A DNA stretch of 64,000 bases from Charina bottae (lineage: Eukaryota > Chordata > Lepidosauria > Squamata > Charinaidae). Shown here in pieces: positions 45,445 through 55,245 of the stretch. Both the position numbers and the translations under genes were made by a program. How positions within the stretch are numbered: position 1 is the stretch's first letter; each line of letters begins with the position of its first letter. The stretch is from assembly GCA_023362775.1 (NCBI GenBank), contig JALMGJ010000015.1:10375501-10439500 (forward strand). Direction: 5' to 3'. A model generated the notes under the pieces. That model was not told the origin of the DNA, made no database searches, and was given only the letters and a program-made list of their open reading frames with translations.

Positions 45445-46400
45445 TCAAAAATCTTGGAGAATTTTATATTTAACCCTTGGTTTCTTTCCCTGCCCTATAA
45501 ATCTAGATATATCTTTTTGCCATTGCTTAAAGGGTGCATCATTTCTCAAAACAGGCATTGTTTGAAAAAGAAACCTCATTCTAGGTAATAGATTTATTTT
45601 TACCACAGAAATTATTCCCAACAATGATAATTGTAACTTTCCCCATCTTAACATATGTTTCTTAATTTCATTCCATAATTTAACATAATTATTTTGAAAT
45701 AACACAGAGTTCACATTAGTCATAGCAATGCCTAGATATTTTACTTTTTTCCCAAACTGAAAACTGGTTTTTGCTGTCAATTCTCTTTGATCTTCCATCC
45801 TCATATTTTTTGTTAACATCTTCATTTTCTCATTATTAATTTTAAATCTAGCCAATGCACCAAATTCCTTTAATTTTTCCAATAATATTTCTATTTCTCC
45901 CATGGGGTTTTCCAAAATTAAAACCAGGTCATCAGCATATGCCCTTAGTTTGTACAGTTTTTTTTTAACCTTCACTCCAGCAATCCTTTTATCTTGTCTT
46001 ATATCTCTATTCTAAAGGCAAAACTAAAGTACTTTGGCCACATAATGAGAAGACAGGATATCCTGGAGAAGATGCTGATGCTAGGGAAAGTGGAAGGCAA
46101 AAGGAAGAGAGGCCTACCAAGGGCAAGGTGGATGGATGATATTCTGGAGGTGACGGACTCAACCTTGGGGGAGCTGGGGATGGTGACGGCCGACAGGAAG
46201 CTCTGGCGTAGGCTGGTCCATGAAGTCATGAAGAGTCGAAAGCGACTGAACGAATAAACAACAAATATCTCTATTCAAAGCTTCCAATGTGAAAATTAAT
46301 AACAACGGTGAAGGTGGGCATCCTTGCTTCATTCCTTTCTTATATCACAAGGTTTAGTCAATGTTCCTGTCATCTTTTAATTAATCTAATTCTTAAATAT
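45445..46400 (-). pseudogene. L1 ORF2 reverse transcriptase, palm region
   Basis: The frame 45445-45975 carries LRAYADDLVLILEN (catalytic aspartates kept), FKINNEKMKML and VKYLGIAM. The preceding GCPPSPLLLIFTLEALNRD block lies beyond the Bov-B insertion at about 46277-46330. Order and spacing match L1 ORF2. Frameshifts and the insertion inactivate it. Confidence 0.85.
46013..46264 (+). mobile_element. Bov-B-like (RTE) LINE 3' end insertion (copy 1)
   Basis: A 5'-truncated copy of the last ~70 codons and short 3' end of an RTE/Bov-B ORF, flanked by an exact 12-nt TSD atatctctattc (46001-46012, 46265-46276). The reading frame (LKYFGHIMRRQDILEKMLML, GKRKRGLPRARWMDDI, ending at a TAA) is intact. 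The tail is aataaacaacaa. It interrupts the L1 copy. Confidence 0.9.
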
Positions 46401-46778
46401 GAGAAAACCCAAGAGTTCTGAATTATATTGCGAGCAAAAAGGGGAACATCTAGTATTTCCCATTCATCTCTGAGTTCTGCTTGTTTTCCCCTTACCTCAT
46501 GTAAGTCCAAGTGCATAATGTGAAATAATAATTTTGCTTGAAATATCCAACCCTAATTTTCCGAATTAACAAACTGTGTTAAGATAATGGGTGAGGGCGA
46601 GATCATATAGGCGTAATGATCAGCAGGTGTCCAGTGCTCAAGGCTCAGATGTCAGGCTTCATACAGGAACAGCTGAAAAACCTTGGCTGTCCAGATACTA
46701 ATTCCTTATTAAGGGTCTGCCTTGCTTAGCACAAGAATCACAGATATGACATGGCTAAATAAGCCTATTTACTGCAGG
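46401..46778. other. Unassigned DNA
   Basis: No recognised feature. May include more of the degraded L1. Confidence 0.4.
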
Positions 46779-46791
46779 CAAAATAATTTTT

Positions 46792-46872
46792 GTCGCACTG
46801 AAGATGTTGCCTACTCTGGCAATGAAATGTCTGCAAGAAAACAATGAGGCTCAGACAGCACCAAGGACTCCA
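46792..46872 (+). mobile_element. 81-bp hammerhead-like retro-insertion, PLE type B (copy 2)
   Basis: Flanked by an exact 13-nt TSD caaaataattttt (46779-46791, 46873-46885). Core CTGAAGA (46798-46804), stem II GTTGCC (46806-46811) with GGCAAT (46818-46823), GAAA (46824-46827), GTC (46829-46831), stem I gca/tgc. The base after GAAA is T instead of C. The boundaries agree with copy 1 to within a few bases, which marks this as a defined unit and not random debris. Confidence 0.75.
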
Positions 46873-46895
46873 CAAAATAATTTTTATGCTACACA

Positions 46896-46898
<3 letters not shown>

Positions 46899-46955
<57 letters not shown>

Positions 46956-46987
46956 GCCTGCCTGCCTGTCTGTCTATCTATCTATCA
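46899..46987. repeat. (TCTG)n(CCTG)(TCTA)n, Bkm-like array
   Basis: On the minus strand this is (GATA)n followed by (GACA)n. It starts 13 bp after the TSD of the hammerhead-like unit. Confidence 0.92.
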
Positions 46988-47390
46988 TCTTTGCGTGAAT
47001 GTGTTCCAAGGTTTTAATTCTGGGCCTTTTCCCCCTTTCTATGTAACTTTGAACATTTCAAGATTCTTTTCGGTGCCTCTCAAGGACAACAAATGAACCT
47101 GCTCTGTGTTGATGTAACAGCTCTCTCTCTAGTCTGGAAATTGTGGGTTCCTGCTTTGGAAGCTTCATGTCTTACATCGGCCGTAAGGCAAAGCTGGGCA
47201 GTTAGCTCAAGTGGCCGATGCTGGGAACAACAGTAGAAGTCCCCAAATATTATCTCTGAGCTACCAGGCCCTTCCCTTCTTATGGAGAGCAGAGTATGTG
47301 TGCCACAGAGATCATACTGCATCTCATATATTCGCTGGCGGCTTTCAGGTAAGACAGAGGACTCTGTCCTCCCTTTAATATTGTAGCACT
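46988..47390. other. Unassigned DNA
   Basis: No recognised repeat. Contains a consensus-like splice-donor string ttcaggtaag at about 47346, but no exon can be supported. Confidence 0.4.
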
Positions 47391-47404
47391 ATTCAAACTG
47401 GTAA

Positions 47405-47689
47405 GCCAGACTGCTCACTTGAGGGAATGATATTAAAGGCAAAACTGAAGTACTTTGGCCACATAATGAGAAGACAGGATACCCTGGAGAAGAAGCTGAT
47501 GCTAGGGAAAGTGGAAGGCAAAAGGAAGAGGGGCCGACCAAGGGCAAGATGGATGGATGATATTCTGGAGGTGACAGACTCAACCATGGGGGAGCTGGGG
47601 ATGGTGACAGCCGACAGGAAGCTCTGGCGTGGGCTGGTCCAAGAAGTCACGAAGAGTCGGAAGCGACTGAATGAATAAACAACAACAAA
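47405..47689 (+). mobile_element. Bov-B-like (RTE) LINE 3' end insertion (copy 2)
   Basis: Exact 14-nt TSD attcaaactggtaa (47391-47404, 47690-47703). Close sister of the copy at 46013, truncated about 30 bp further upstream. The frame LKYFGHIMRRQDTLEKKLML ... RKRGRPRARWMDDI is intact to the stop. Tail aataaacaacaacaaa. Confidence 0.92.
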
Positions 47690-47703
47690 ATTCAAACTGG
47701 TAA

Positions 47704-48610
47704 TCCAATTGGCTGAAGTTAATGGAATGGACAAAGATGCCATATTCCAATTAACTTCAGTAAAGGCACCATCTTGGTTTTTTGTCTAGCCCCACAGAGC
47801 TGGGCAAAAGCAAGGAATCAGGAACTACACAGACTTCAGGAAGGTTTCTTTAATACTAATCGTGTGGTACAGCGGAATCCTGAAAACTGCAAGATGGGTT
47901 CCAAACCTTCATATATAGTGGATTCTCTGAAATGTTTCTTCTCAGGTTTCTTGCCAGTTGGGCTGATTTGCCTTTTAAGAGATAAGCTGACAATGGATTC
48001 ATCGTCTGTCTCTTCATTGCTTAAGTCTACTCTACCTTCTGTAGACTTACAGAATTTCTCAGAGTTTTGTTTGTTCATTTTTGTGTGTGTATGTGTGTGG
48101 AAAATATAAGAAATGAGTCACATAGTTATCCCAGTAGAAACACATGTGCACTCCAGAATCAATTTTGCAATCTGTAGGAAGCCCTAAGATCATGTTGCTG
48201 AAATCTGGTAGCAAAGTACAAATGTTCAATGCCATAAATTCCTCTCTGCCCCCCAATCTACCCAGATGACCAGGCCCATTCCAGTCTCTCTCTCTCTCTC
48301 TCTCTTCCCTACCTCCATAATGGAGAAGATATTGATGGAGACTGGAGGTTTCTCCAATTAGGCATGACCAAGTAAACTAGACAGATTTTTTTTAATTCTT
48401 GGGGCATAGTAGATTGAACAGGTATGCAGAAAGAGATAGCCTGTCAATTGGGAAAACAGATATAAGAAGTTTGAAGTGGGAGAGGTATGTGACCTGGTTA
48501 GATCTGATCGGTTAGGGGTGAAATTCCAGACTGGGAATTTTAATGTACATAGAAAATGCTTTGATATGACAGAAATAGAGTAATGAAATAGAGAAGACGA
48601 ACACACCCCA
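47704..48610. other. Unassigned DNA
   Basis: Contains a near-palindrome (ctgaagttaatggaat against attccaattaacttcag, about 47714-47762) and (TC)n at 48287-48304. Nothing else recognised. Confidence 0.45.
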
Positions 48611-48616
48611 AAAATA

Positions 48617-49660
48617 TTGGAAAACTCAACAGCGGCCTCAGGATTGGAAAAGGTCAGTTTATGTTCCAATTCCAAAGAAGAGCAATGCCAAAGAATGTTC
48701 AAACTACCGTACAATTGCGGTATTTCACATGCTAGCAAGGTTATGCTCAAAATCCTACAAGCTAGGCTTCAGCAGTATGTGAACCAAGAACTACCAGAAG
48801 TGCAAGCTGGGCTTCGAATAGGAAGAGGAACTAGAGATCAGATTGCCATCATTCACTGGATCGTGGAAAAAGCAAGAGAGTTCCAGAAAAACATATACTT
48901 CTGCTTCATTGACTATGCTAAAGCCTTTGATTGTGTGGATCACAACAAACTGTGGCTAATTCTTAAAGAGATGGGTGTACCAGACCACCTTACCTGTCTC
49001 CTGAGAAACCTGTATGTGGGTCAAGAAGCAACAGTTAGAACCAGACATGGAACAACCGATTGGTTCAAAATTGGGAAAGGAGTATTACAAGGCTGTATAT
49101 TATCACCCTGCTTATTTAACTTATATGCAGAGTACATCATGAGAAATGCCAGGCTGGATGAATCACAAGCCGGAGTTAAGATTGCCGGGAGAAATATCAA
49201 CAACCTCAGATATGCAGACGATACCACCCTAATGGCAGAAAGTGAAGAGGAACTAAAGAGCCTCTTGATGAGGGTGAAAGAGGAGAGTGCAAAAGCTTGC
49301 TTGAAACTCAACATTAAAAAAGCTCAGATCATGGCATCTGGTCCCATCACTTCCTGGCAAATAGAAGGGGAAGAAATGGAAGCAGTGACAGATTTTATTT
49401 TCTTGGGCTCCAAGATCAGCGCAGATGGTAACTGCAGCCATGAAATTAAAAGACGCTTGCTCCTTTGGAAGAAAGCTATGGCAAACCTAGACAGCATATT
49501 AAAAAGCAGAGACATCACTTTGCCAACGAAGGTCTGTATAATTAAAGCTATGGTTATCAAGAATTTATGCTTTCGAACTGTGGTGCTGGAGAAGACTCTT
49601 AAGAGTCCCTTGGACTGCAAGGAGGTCAAATCAGTCAATCCTAAAGGAAATCAACCCTGA
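48617..49660 (+). pseudogene. Bov-B reverse transcriptase, frameshifted
   Basis: A 347-codon open frame. RT motifs in order: EVQAGLRIGRGTRDQIA (fingers), FCFIDYAKAFDCVDH (motif A aspartate), GVLQGCILSPCLFNLYAEYI (motif B), LRYADDTTLMAESEEEL (catalytic YADD), then FIFLGSKISADG. The first ~35 codons are out of frame relative to the family (a 1-nt loss near 48720), so the ATG at 48617 is not genuine. Near 49557 about 20 codons are deleted and the frame shifts. The true C-terminal block continues in another frame to 49919. Confidence 0.9.
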
Positions 49661-49667
49661 CTGTTCA

Positions 49668-49919
49668 TTGGAAGGACAGATAGTGAAGCTGAAGCTCAAA
49701 TACTTTGGCCACCTAATGCGAAGAGAGGACTCACTTGAAAAAACCCTGATGCTGGGAAAGACTGAAGGCAAAAGGAGAAGGGGACGGCAGAGGATGAGAT
49801 GGTTAGATAGCATCACCGATGTAACGAACATGAATTTGAGTAAACTCCGGGAGACAGTGGAGGACAGGAAGTCCTGGAGTGCTATGGTCCATGAGTCACG
49901 AAGAGTCGGACACGACTAA
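49668..49919 (+). pseudogene. Bov-B C-terminal segment in shifted frame
   Basis: 83 codons containing KLKYFGHLMRREDSLEKTLM, KRRRGRQRMRWLDSI and the terminal RRVGHD just before the stop. It belongs to the same protein as 48617-49660 and follows its second frameshift. Confidence 0.88.
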
Positions 49920-49942
49920 ATGACTGAACAACAACAACAATT

Positions 49943-51774
49943 GTGGATTTGACATCAAATTTCAGAACCACCATATGAGAGTGTCCTGTGGGGAGTACAA
50001 AATGGATGATGAGAGTATGCATGTGAGACTCCTAAATCAGATTATATTGTTAAAGATACTGGATTTTCCTCTACCAAGGTTTTGTTTTGTATGCCCACAA
50101 AGATCTATATAGCTCTTAATAGCAACTATCATTATTTGGGGTTTTCTTGAAATTAAGCTTGTCAGATCAAATAATTCTTAGATAATATCAGATAATTGTC
50201 AGATCAGATAATTCTTAGATAATATCACCCAAGTTTCCAAAGCTGTTTAAGGAGTAATGTCCATGTGAGGAATAACTGTTGCCATTATCAGCATTATGAA
50301 GTTATTTCATTCCAAGATGACCTTGGTCTTCCCACATGGATGGAAAATTGTTGAAATGCTCCCCAGTCCAATCACATATGTTTTATCACCCAGAAGCAAA
50401 CATCAAAATGGAATGGGAAACTTTGGTTAAGTATTATTCTCCTAAAGGTATCTTATTCCCTTCTTATGACTACGCTTCTCCAAGGTCATGAAGTGACTTA
50501 ACAGACTATCTAAGGATAATCAAATAAAAAAGCACAAGAGAGTTTTGTTATACAGCTATGATAAAAGCTGCACAGTATGTATTTGATAGAGTTATTTAGG
50601 CTGAAAACAGGTCATCAGGAATTTTCATATATTTCATTTTCTTTTCAATTGCCCTTGAGAATAAAGGAAGTGATATAACCTTCCAATTTTATTCTCAGTC
50701 ATGTACAATGCCTAACTTGCCTGAGTGTAGGAATTTGGATTCTCATCCTCATTAAAACCATTCTCATTAAAATCCAGCCAGTTTAATAAAATTTCAAGGA
50801 GCACTGCAAGACATATATAATAGGTGCCTGAAAATATGAAACCCGGTGATGCATTTTTGGTTACATACCACTGCAACATCACTTACTCTTCTGCAGAAGA
50901 ATACTTGATAGTTTTCCAGCACTTTGGGTTATATTGAAACTGTTTAAAGCATTAGACTGCTATATTGTAAGATTTGATAAATTTACAGATTGAACAATAA
51001 TCCTTTCATTGGTTTTGCAACTTTTACAGTTTATAGGAATAGTTAACGGTGGAGACTTGCTCAATTCCCTGCAGACAGTTCAGTAGCCCATGTCCTCTAC
51101 TTGACTTTCTAACATAGAGTTCCAAATAACAGAACCCAAGAAACAGAACCATTTTAAGAGATAATAAGTTATCTTTGGCAGTCCCAGGGCTTCTACAGTC
51201 TTACACAGAGAGAGTGTGGAATGCTTATTTCACAGCTCAGAAGGAAATTTCTTCTGTAGCCATCTTCTCAATGGAAACAAAGAAGAACATTCTGAATGAG
51301 GATTAGCTTCCAACATGAGTTTGCCAGCAGTCCCATATCCAAAATGAATGAGTGTCAAATCAATGTTTATGCCCCTCTGTCTTCAAGCCATCTGTTCAAA
51401 ATTTACTGCATTTATGTCAAGCAAAATCCTATAAAACAGTAAGTCAGAGCACAATATCTGTTGCAAAACAATGTAGTTCCCCTCAGAATATTTTATTTAC
51501 AAAGGGAAAGGAGAGGCAGAAACCTGCAGATTATCTGGTGCATTACATTTCAAAATTAATTTTGTAATCCCCATGAAACAAAAAAAAACATGTTTTCTTG
51601 TTTTACAAAATGATATATTGATTCACCAAAATCCAAATAAATCTGTTTTAATCAACTCATTGATCAGTCCATGAGATCATGAAGTCAGTTGACAGGCATA
51701 TTCATTTGTTTGAAGAGAATTTTTATAGTGTTTTTGCAAAATTAAAATTTCAAATGCATTGATTACTTGCTTCT
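49943..51774. other. Unassigned DNA
   Basis: 1.8 kb, no recognised repeat or exon. A local duplication of 'gtcagatcagataattcttagataatatca' type sequence lies at about 50160-50226. Confidence 0.45.
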
Positions 51775-52025
51775 GTACCGAATCTTGAAAACAGAAGAGC
51801 AGATTACTTTTTCATAAGATCCCTTCCTGCCAGATGCTGAAAAGGCCTTTTATTTGGTCCAGATTGAATTTATGTGGTGTGTTCTAAAGAAGTATGGGTT
51901 TCCACTATCTTTTGTTCACTGGGATCTGGGATCTTTATTTCCTGCTTTGAAAGCTGCTAGGCATATCTAGCTATTAAAAAGTAAGTGGTTACAGTTTGAT
52001 CCTGAATCATATGGGAAACTGACAT
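51775..52025 (+). mobile_element. Old L1-clade ORF2 fragment
   Basis: Near 51830 the frame reads DAEKAF (L1 RT motif A), followed by EFMWCVLKKYGFP and SFVHW, matching the L1 order DAEKAFDxV...VLxxxGF. It is short and mutated (stop codons follow), plus strand. No ORF remains. Confidence 0.6.
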
Positions 52026-52267
52026 TGTTGTATAACTCAAATCTGAAAACAGCAGGGAAGATATTTTATTGGAATGCTTGTGTTACAGGATGAATTAATG
52101 GCCAGACACTAAAGTATGGAAGAGTTGCACTTATTAAAAGTGAATATGAAGCACAATATGTTCAGAGAAACTCCAAGATGTACCAGGCTGTGAAGGGATA
52201 GAGAACTCTTGAATCCATCATTCCAACAAGTTTCTTGTACTTTCTGGGATTATGGTATGGTCATGAC

Positions 52268-52763
52268 ATGGGCAACAACATCATGGGACCAGGATACCTG
52301 AGGGACCTTATCCCCATATCATCAACCTGCCCCACCCTCTCATTCAGAGAGGGCTTGCTACGGACCCCATCAATAAGGGAATTTCATTTAGCGTGGTCCA
52401 GGAGGCGGGCCTTCTCTGTAGTGGTGCCCACCCTTTGGAATAACTTGCCCCCAGAGTTGAGGCAGGTTTACTCCCTCCCGAGCTTTAGGAGAGATCTGAA
52501 AACCTGGTTCTGCCGCCTAGCATGGGACGGGAAAAGTAATAGCTCCTCCTGGGGGTGATTAATACCATAATGTCCTCCCTATTATTTGAGATCAACTCGC
52601 CAGATTGGATTTTATATTTATTTATATCATGTTAATAATTTGTAATTTTATACTTATATTTTAACCTTAATTTTATTGTAAACCACCCAGAGTCCCCCGT
52701 TGGGGGAGTTGGGCGGTCATATAAATTTAAATAATAAATAAATAAATAAATAAATAAATAAAG
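52268..52763 (+). mobile_element. CR1/L2-group LINE, short 5'-truncated copy
   Basis: From GPGYLRD through RRRAFSVVVPTLWNNLPPEL to the stop at 52558, then the 3' UTR signature (gtaaaccacccagagtcc) and (AAAT)n tail to about 52763. It abuts, tail to tail, a minus-strand LINE. Confidence 0.88.
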
Positions 52764-53800
52764 TTTATTACAGCCCTAAGGCCAGATACAATAAAATTAT
52801 ATAATAGCAACATTCTTACATTTATATGTATATCAAACAAACAAACAAACAAAAAACAATTAGTATAATACGATCTAAAATTGATTAAGAATGAAAATAC
52901 TAAAATAAATTGAAATAAAATACTATGTTAAGAAATTCTAAATCTAAGTGATGGTGCAGCATATTGTGCAGATGGTAGCACAGAACTGGGCAACCTGGGA
53001 GGATATTTTCGGGACATTGTCCGAAAGAAGTAGCATTAAATAGAAATCACACTCCGTGCCTAGATATTTATTCAGTAACGGATATATAAGGATCTGTCTA
53101 GAGTCCTTATATAGAGAACAGTATAACAACATATGGCTTAGGGTTTCTTTTGAGCCATCACCACATGGACATAACCGAAGGTGAATAGGAATACTCTTAA
53201 AATGTCCAAAAAGGACTGCTGCGGGCAGGATGCCTGGCTAAAGTGAAAGCTTTACAAAATTTCAAAATTGTGATGGGTGATAAATAAGAAGCTGGATCAA
53301 ACCCTCCTGGAAGAAAATGACAGATATTAGAGTGTAGCACCTTACTTAAATTTGTTTGGAGACATGGGCATAAACAGGAACATCCTAAGGTTGCTTACAA
53401 AAATAAAGGACCTGGGCAGATTGATGAACATCACCTGCAACTTAAACTACAACAATGAAGTAATCCAGCATTGCCTATAAAAAGAGAGCTGAAGATTGGA
53501 GGAGTTTGAAGTCATATCTTCCATTCCATCAAAGATCATTTTAGAGAGCTGTCCTGGACTTCCTGTCCCCTTTTACCAATTGGCCAGTGTCAAATAGGGT
53601 TTCTTGGTACATAAGGTTTGTATGATTGAGAGAGAAAATGTGAGATGCTTGTATCACTAAAATAAAGCTTTTAAAATCTACCAAATGAAGTCCACTCCAG
53701 TGAAAGCCTAGTATAGGACAGCTTGCAAAATTATCTAGCAAAATAGCAGCAAGAGGACTTAAATACAGGTGCCATAACATCTATTGCCCACATTTTATTG
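52764..53800 (-). mobile_element. Non-LTR retrotransposon remnant of uncertain clade
   Basis: The minus strand ends with the 3' end 'ttgtatctggccttagggctgtaataaac' next to an A-rich tail. Upstream it encodes a cysteine/histidine motif (LCPCGDGSKETLSHMLLYC, about plus 53120-53175) and YKDSRQILIYPLL, as in the C-terminal zinc-finger region of several LINE clades such as R2/R4. Further upstream frames (plus 53200-53790) are broken. Clade assignment is a guess. Confidence 0.5.
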
Positions 53801-54543
53801 TACTGCTGTTTTTATAGGGATATTAGAATCCATTTTATTTCCCTTATCTGGTAAAATACTCAAGTCATTCTGATGCCTTCTTCAGATCAAATGGACTCTA
53901 CCTGCCTGGATGCTACCAAATACCATTATGTTGCCAGCAGAATAACATCCAAGTTAACTAACCCCTACATTACTTAATTTCACAGAACTGTAGCTTACAC
54001 TTGAATAACTTTGAATAAGTATATACATAGATAGATTTTACTTTTTGCCTACTTCTTAGACTCTTAGTTTTATACCACTACTGTTAAGTACTTAAGACAA
54101 ATCACACTCTGTTTCATAGCTTTAGAGACACAGTTTATACTGGTAACAATGGTGGTAAAATATTCTCTTTTACCCTTTCAGCTTCTGTTTCATATCTCCT
54201 TCTCTTCTACTTTTCTATGTTTAAATAATTTGTTGATTGTTTTGTTGTATACTGGTCTTTGACCAAAATAAACTTTGAAGTGAACTGTTTCAAACAGTCA
54301 TCCTTTGTAAGAAATAAAGCTGTATCAGGATCAGAGAAAAAGCTGCATATGAACATATTTTATTTCCAGTATTTGTTCCTTTTGCCTACATTTATTCACA
54401 GCATTATTCAATTCTATTCATGCATTAATCTAAGGATTTAAATATATACACACATTAGCATTTACATTTAAATATATTCTAAAATATAGTTTCCTAAGAA
54501 GATTCTTCTTAATCTATGGGTTTCTAAACATATTTTACACTGA
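53801..54543. other. Unassigned DNA
   Basis: No recognised feature. Confidence 0.45.
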
Positions 54544-54568
54544 GATAGATAGATGATAGATGATAGAT

Positions 54569-54643
<75 letters not shown>
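54544..54643. repeat. (GATA)n(GACA)n, Bkm-like array
   Basis: About 14 GATA-type units, with some GATGATA variants at the left, followed by about 10 GACA units. Confidence 0.95.
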
Positions 54644-55190
54644 GATCTTTTCTTTATTGGGAAGATAGGCGGACTAATGTTAGCGTATTAGAAGAAGCAA
54701 AAACCACCAGCATTGAAACAATGATCATCCAACATCAACTTTGCTGGACCGGCCATGTTGTTCGAATGCCTGACCATCGTCTTCCAAAGCAGCTACTTTA
54801 CTCCCAACTTAAGAATGGAAAACGGAATATTGGTAGACAGCAAAAGAGATTCAAAGATACTCTCAAAGCTAATTTAAAAAAAAATGTAATATCAGCATTG
54901 AGAACTGGGAAGCCCTAACTCATGAGCATTTCAATTGGAGGTCAGCCTTTATTAAAGGCGCTATGGAATTTGAAGAAGCACGAGTACAGGATGAAAGGGA
55001 GAAATGAGCTAAGAGGAAGGCACGTCAAGCAAACCCTCATCATGACCATCTTCCACCCGGAAACCTATGCCCTCATTGTGGGAGGTTGTGTGGATCCAGA
55101 ATTGGCCTTTACAGCCACTTACGGATCCACTGTTAAGATTTTACCCTTGGAAGACAATCTTACTCGGCTACGAGTGATTGCCAAGAAGAA
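54644..55190 (+). mobile_element. Non-LTR retrotransposon C-terminal end with zinc finger
   Basis: Right after the GACA array the frame reads DRRTNVSVLEEAK, QHQLCWTGHVVRMPDHRLPK, GRQQKRFKDTLK and, after frameshifts, a C2H2-like finger CPHCGRLCGSRIGLYSHLR (55068-55126). This order (GHVxRMxDxRLPK ... zinc finger) is typical of the C-terminus of RTE/CR1-related LINEs. At least two frame breaks and one in-frame stop are present. Confidence 0.7.
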
Positions 55191-55243
55191 GACAGACAGA
55201 CAGAGATTTTTTTCTGAAGACAGACAGACAGAGATTTTTTTCT
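55188..55243. repeat. Short tandem duplication at the LINE end
   Basis: gaagacagacagacagagat plus tttttttctga occurs twice in a row, at the 3' end of the LINE fragment. The GACA content echoes the array on its other side. Confidence 0.85.
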
Positions 55244-55245
55244 GA

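Larger units (their letters stand above)
44208..46400 (-). mobile_element. L1-clade LINE, 3' half of ORF2, multiply interrupted
   Basis: Minus-strand L1 ORF2 from the RT motif GMKQGCPPSPLLLI (about plus 46290-46330) through the YADD box (plus 45928-45939) to the cysteine-rich C-terminus (plus about 44500-44650). It is broken by frameshifts and by two younger insertions: a Bov-B 3' end (46013-46264) and an 83-bp hammerhead-like unit (44829-44911). The 5' half and ORF1 are absent. Confidence 0.85.
48611..49942 (+). mobile_element. Bov-B LINE (RTE clade), long 5'-truncated copy
   Basis: About 1.33 kb covering most of the Bov-B reverse transcriptase and the 3' end (agagtcggacacgact...gaacaacaacaaca). 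Nucleotide and protein sequence closely follow the Bov-B consensus I remember from ruminants, with a few frameshifts and one internal deletion near 49557. No clear TSD at the left junction. Confidence 0.93.

Noticed and set aside
45999..46229. Minus-strand ORF over the Bov-B 3' end, repeated at 47393-47743
   Set aside because: Antisense shadow of the RTE frame, present because the two insertions are sister copies.
47341..47360. Splice donor ttcaggtaag marking a host exon
   Set aside because: No supporting acceptor, open coding frame or recognisable protein upstream.
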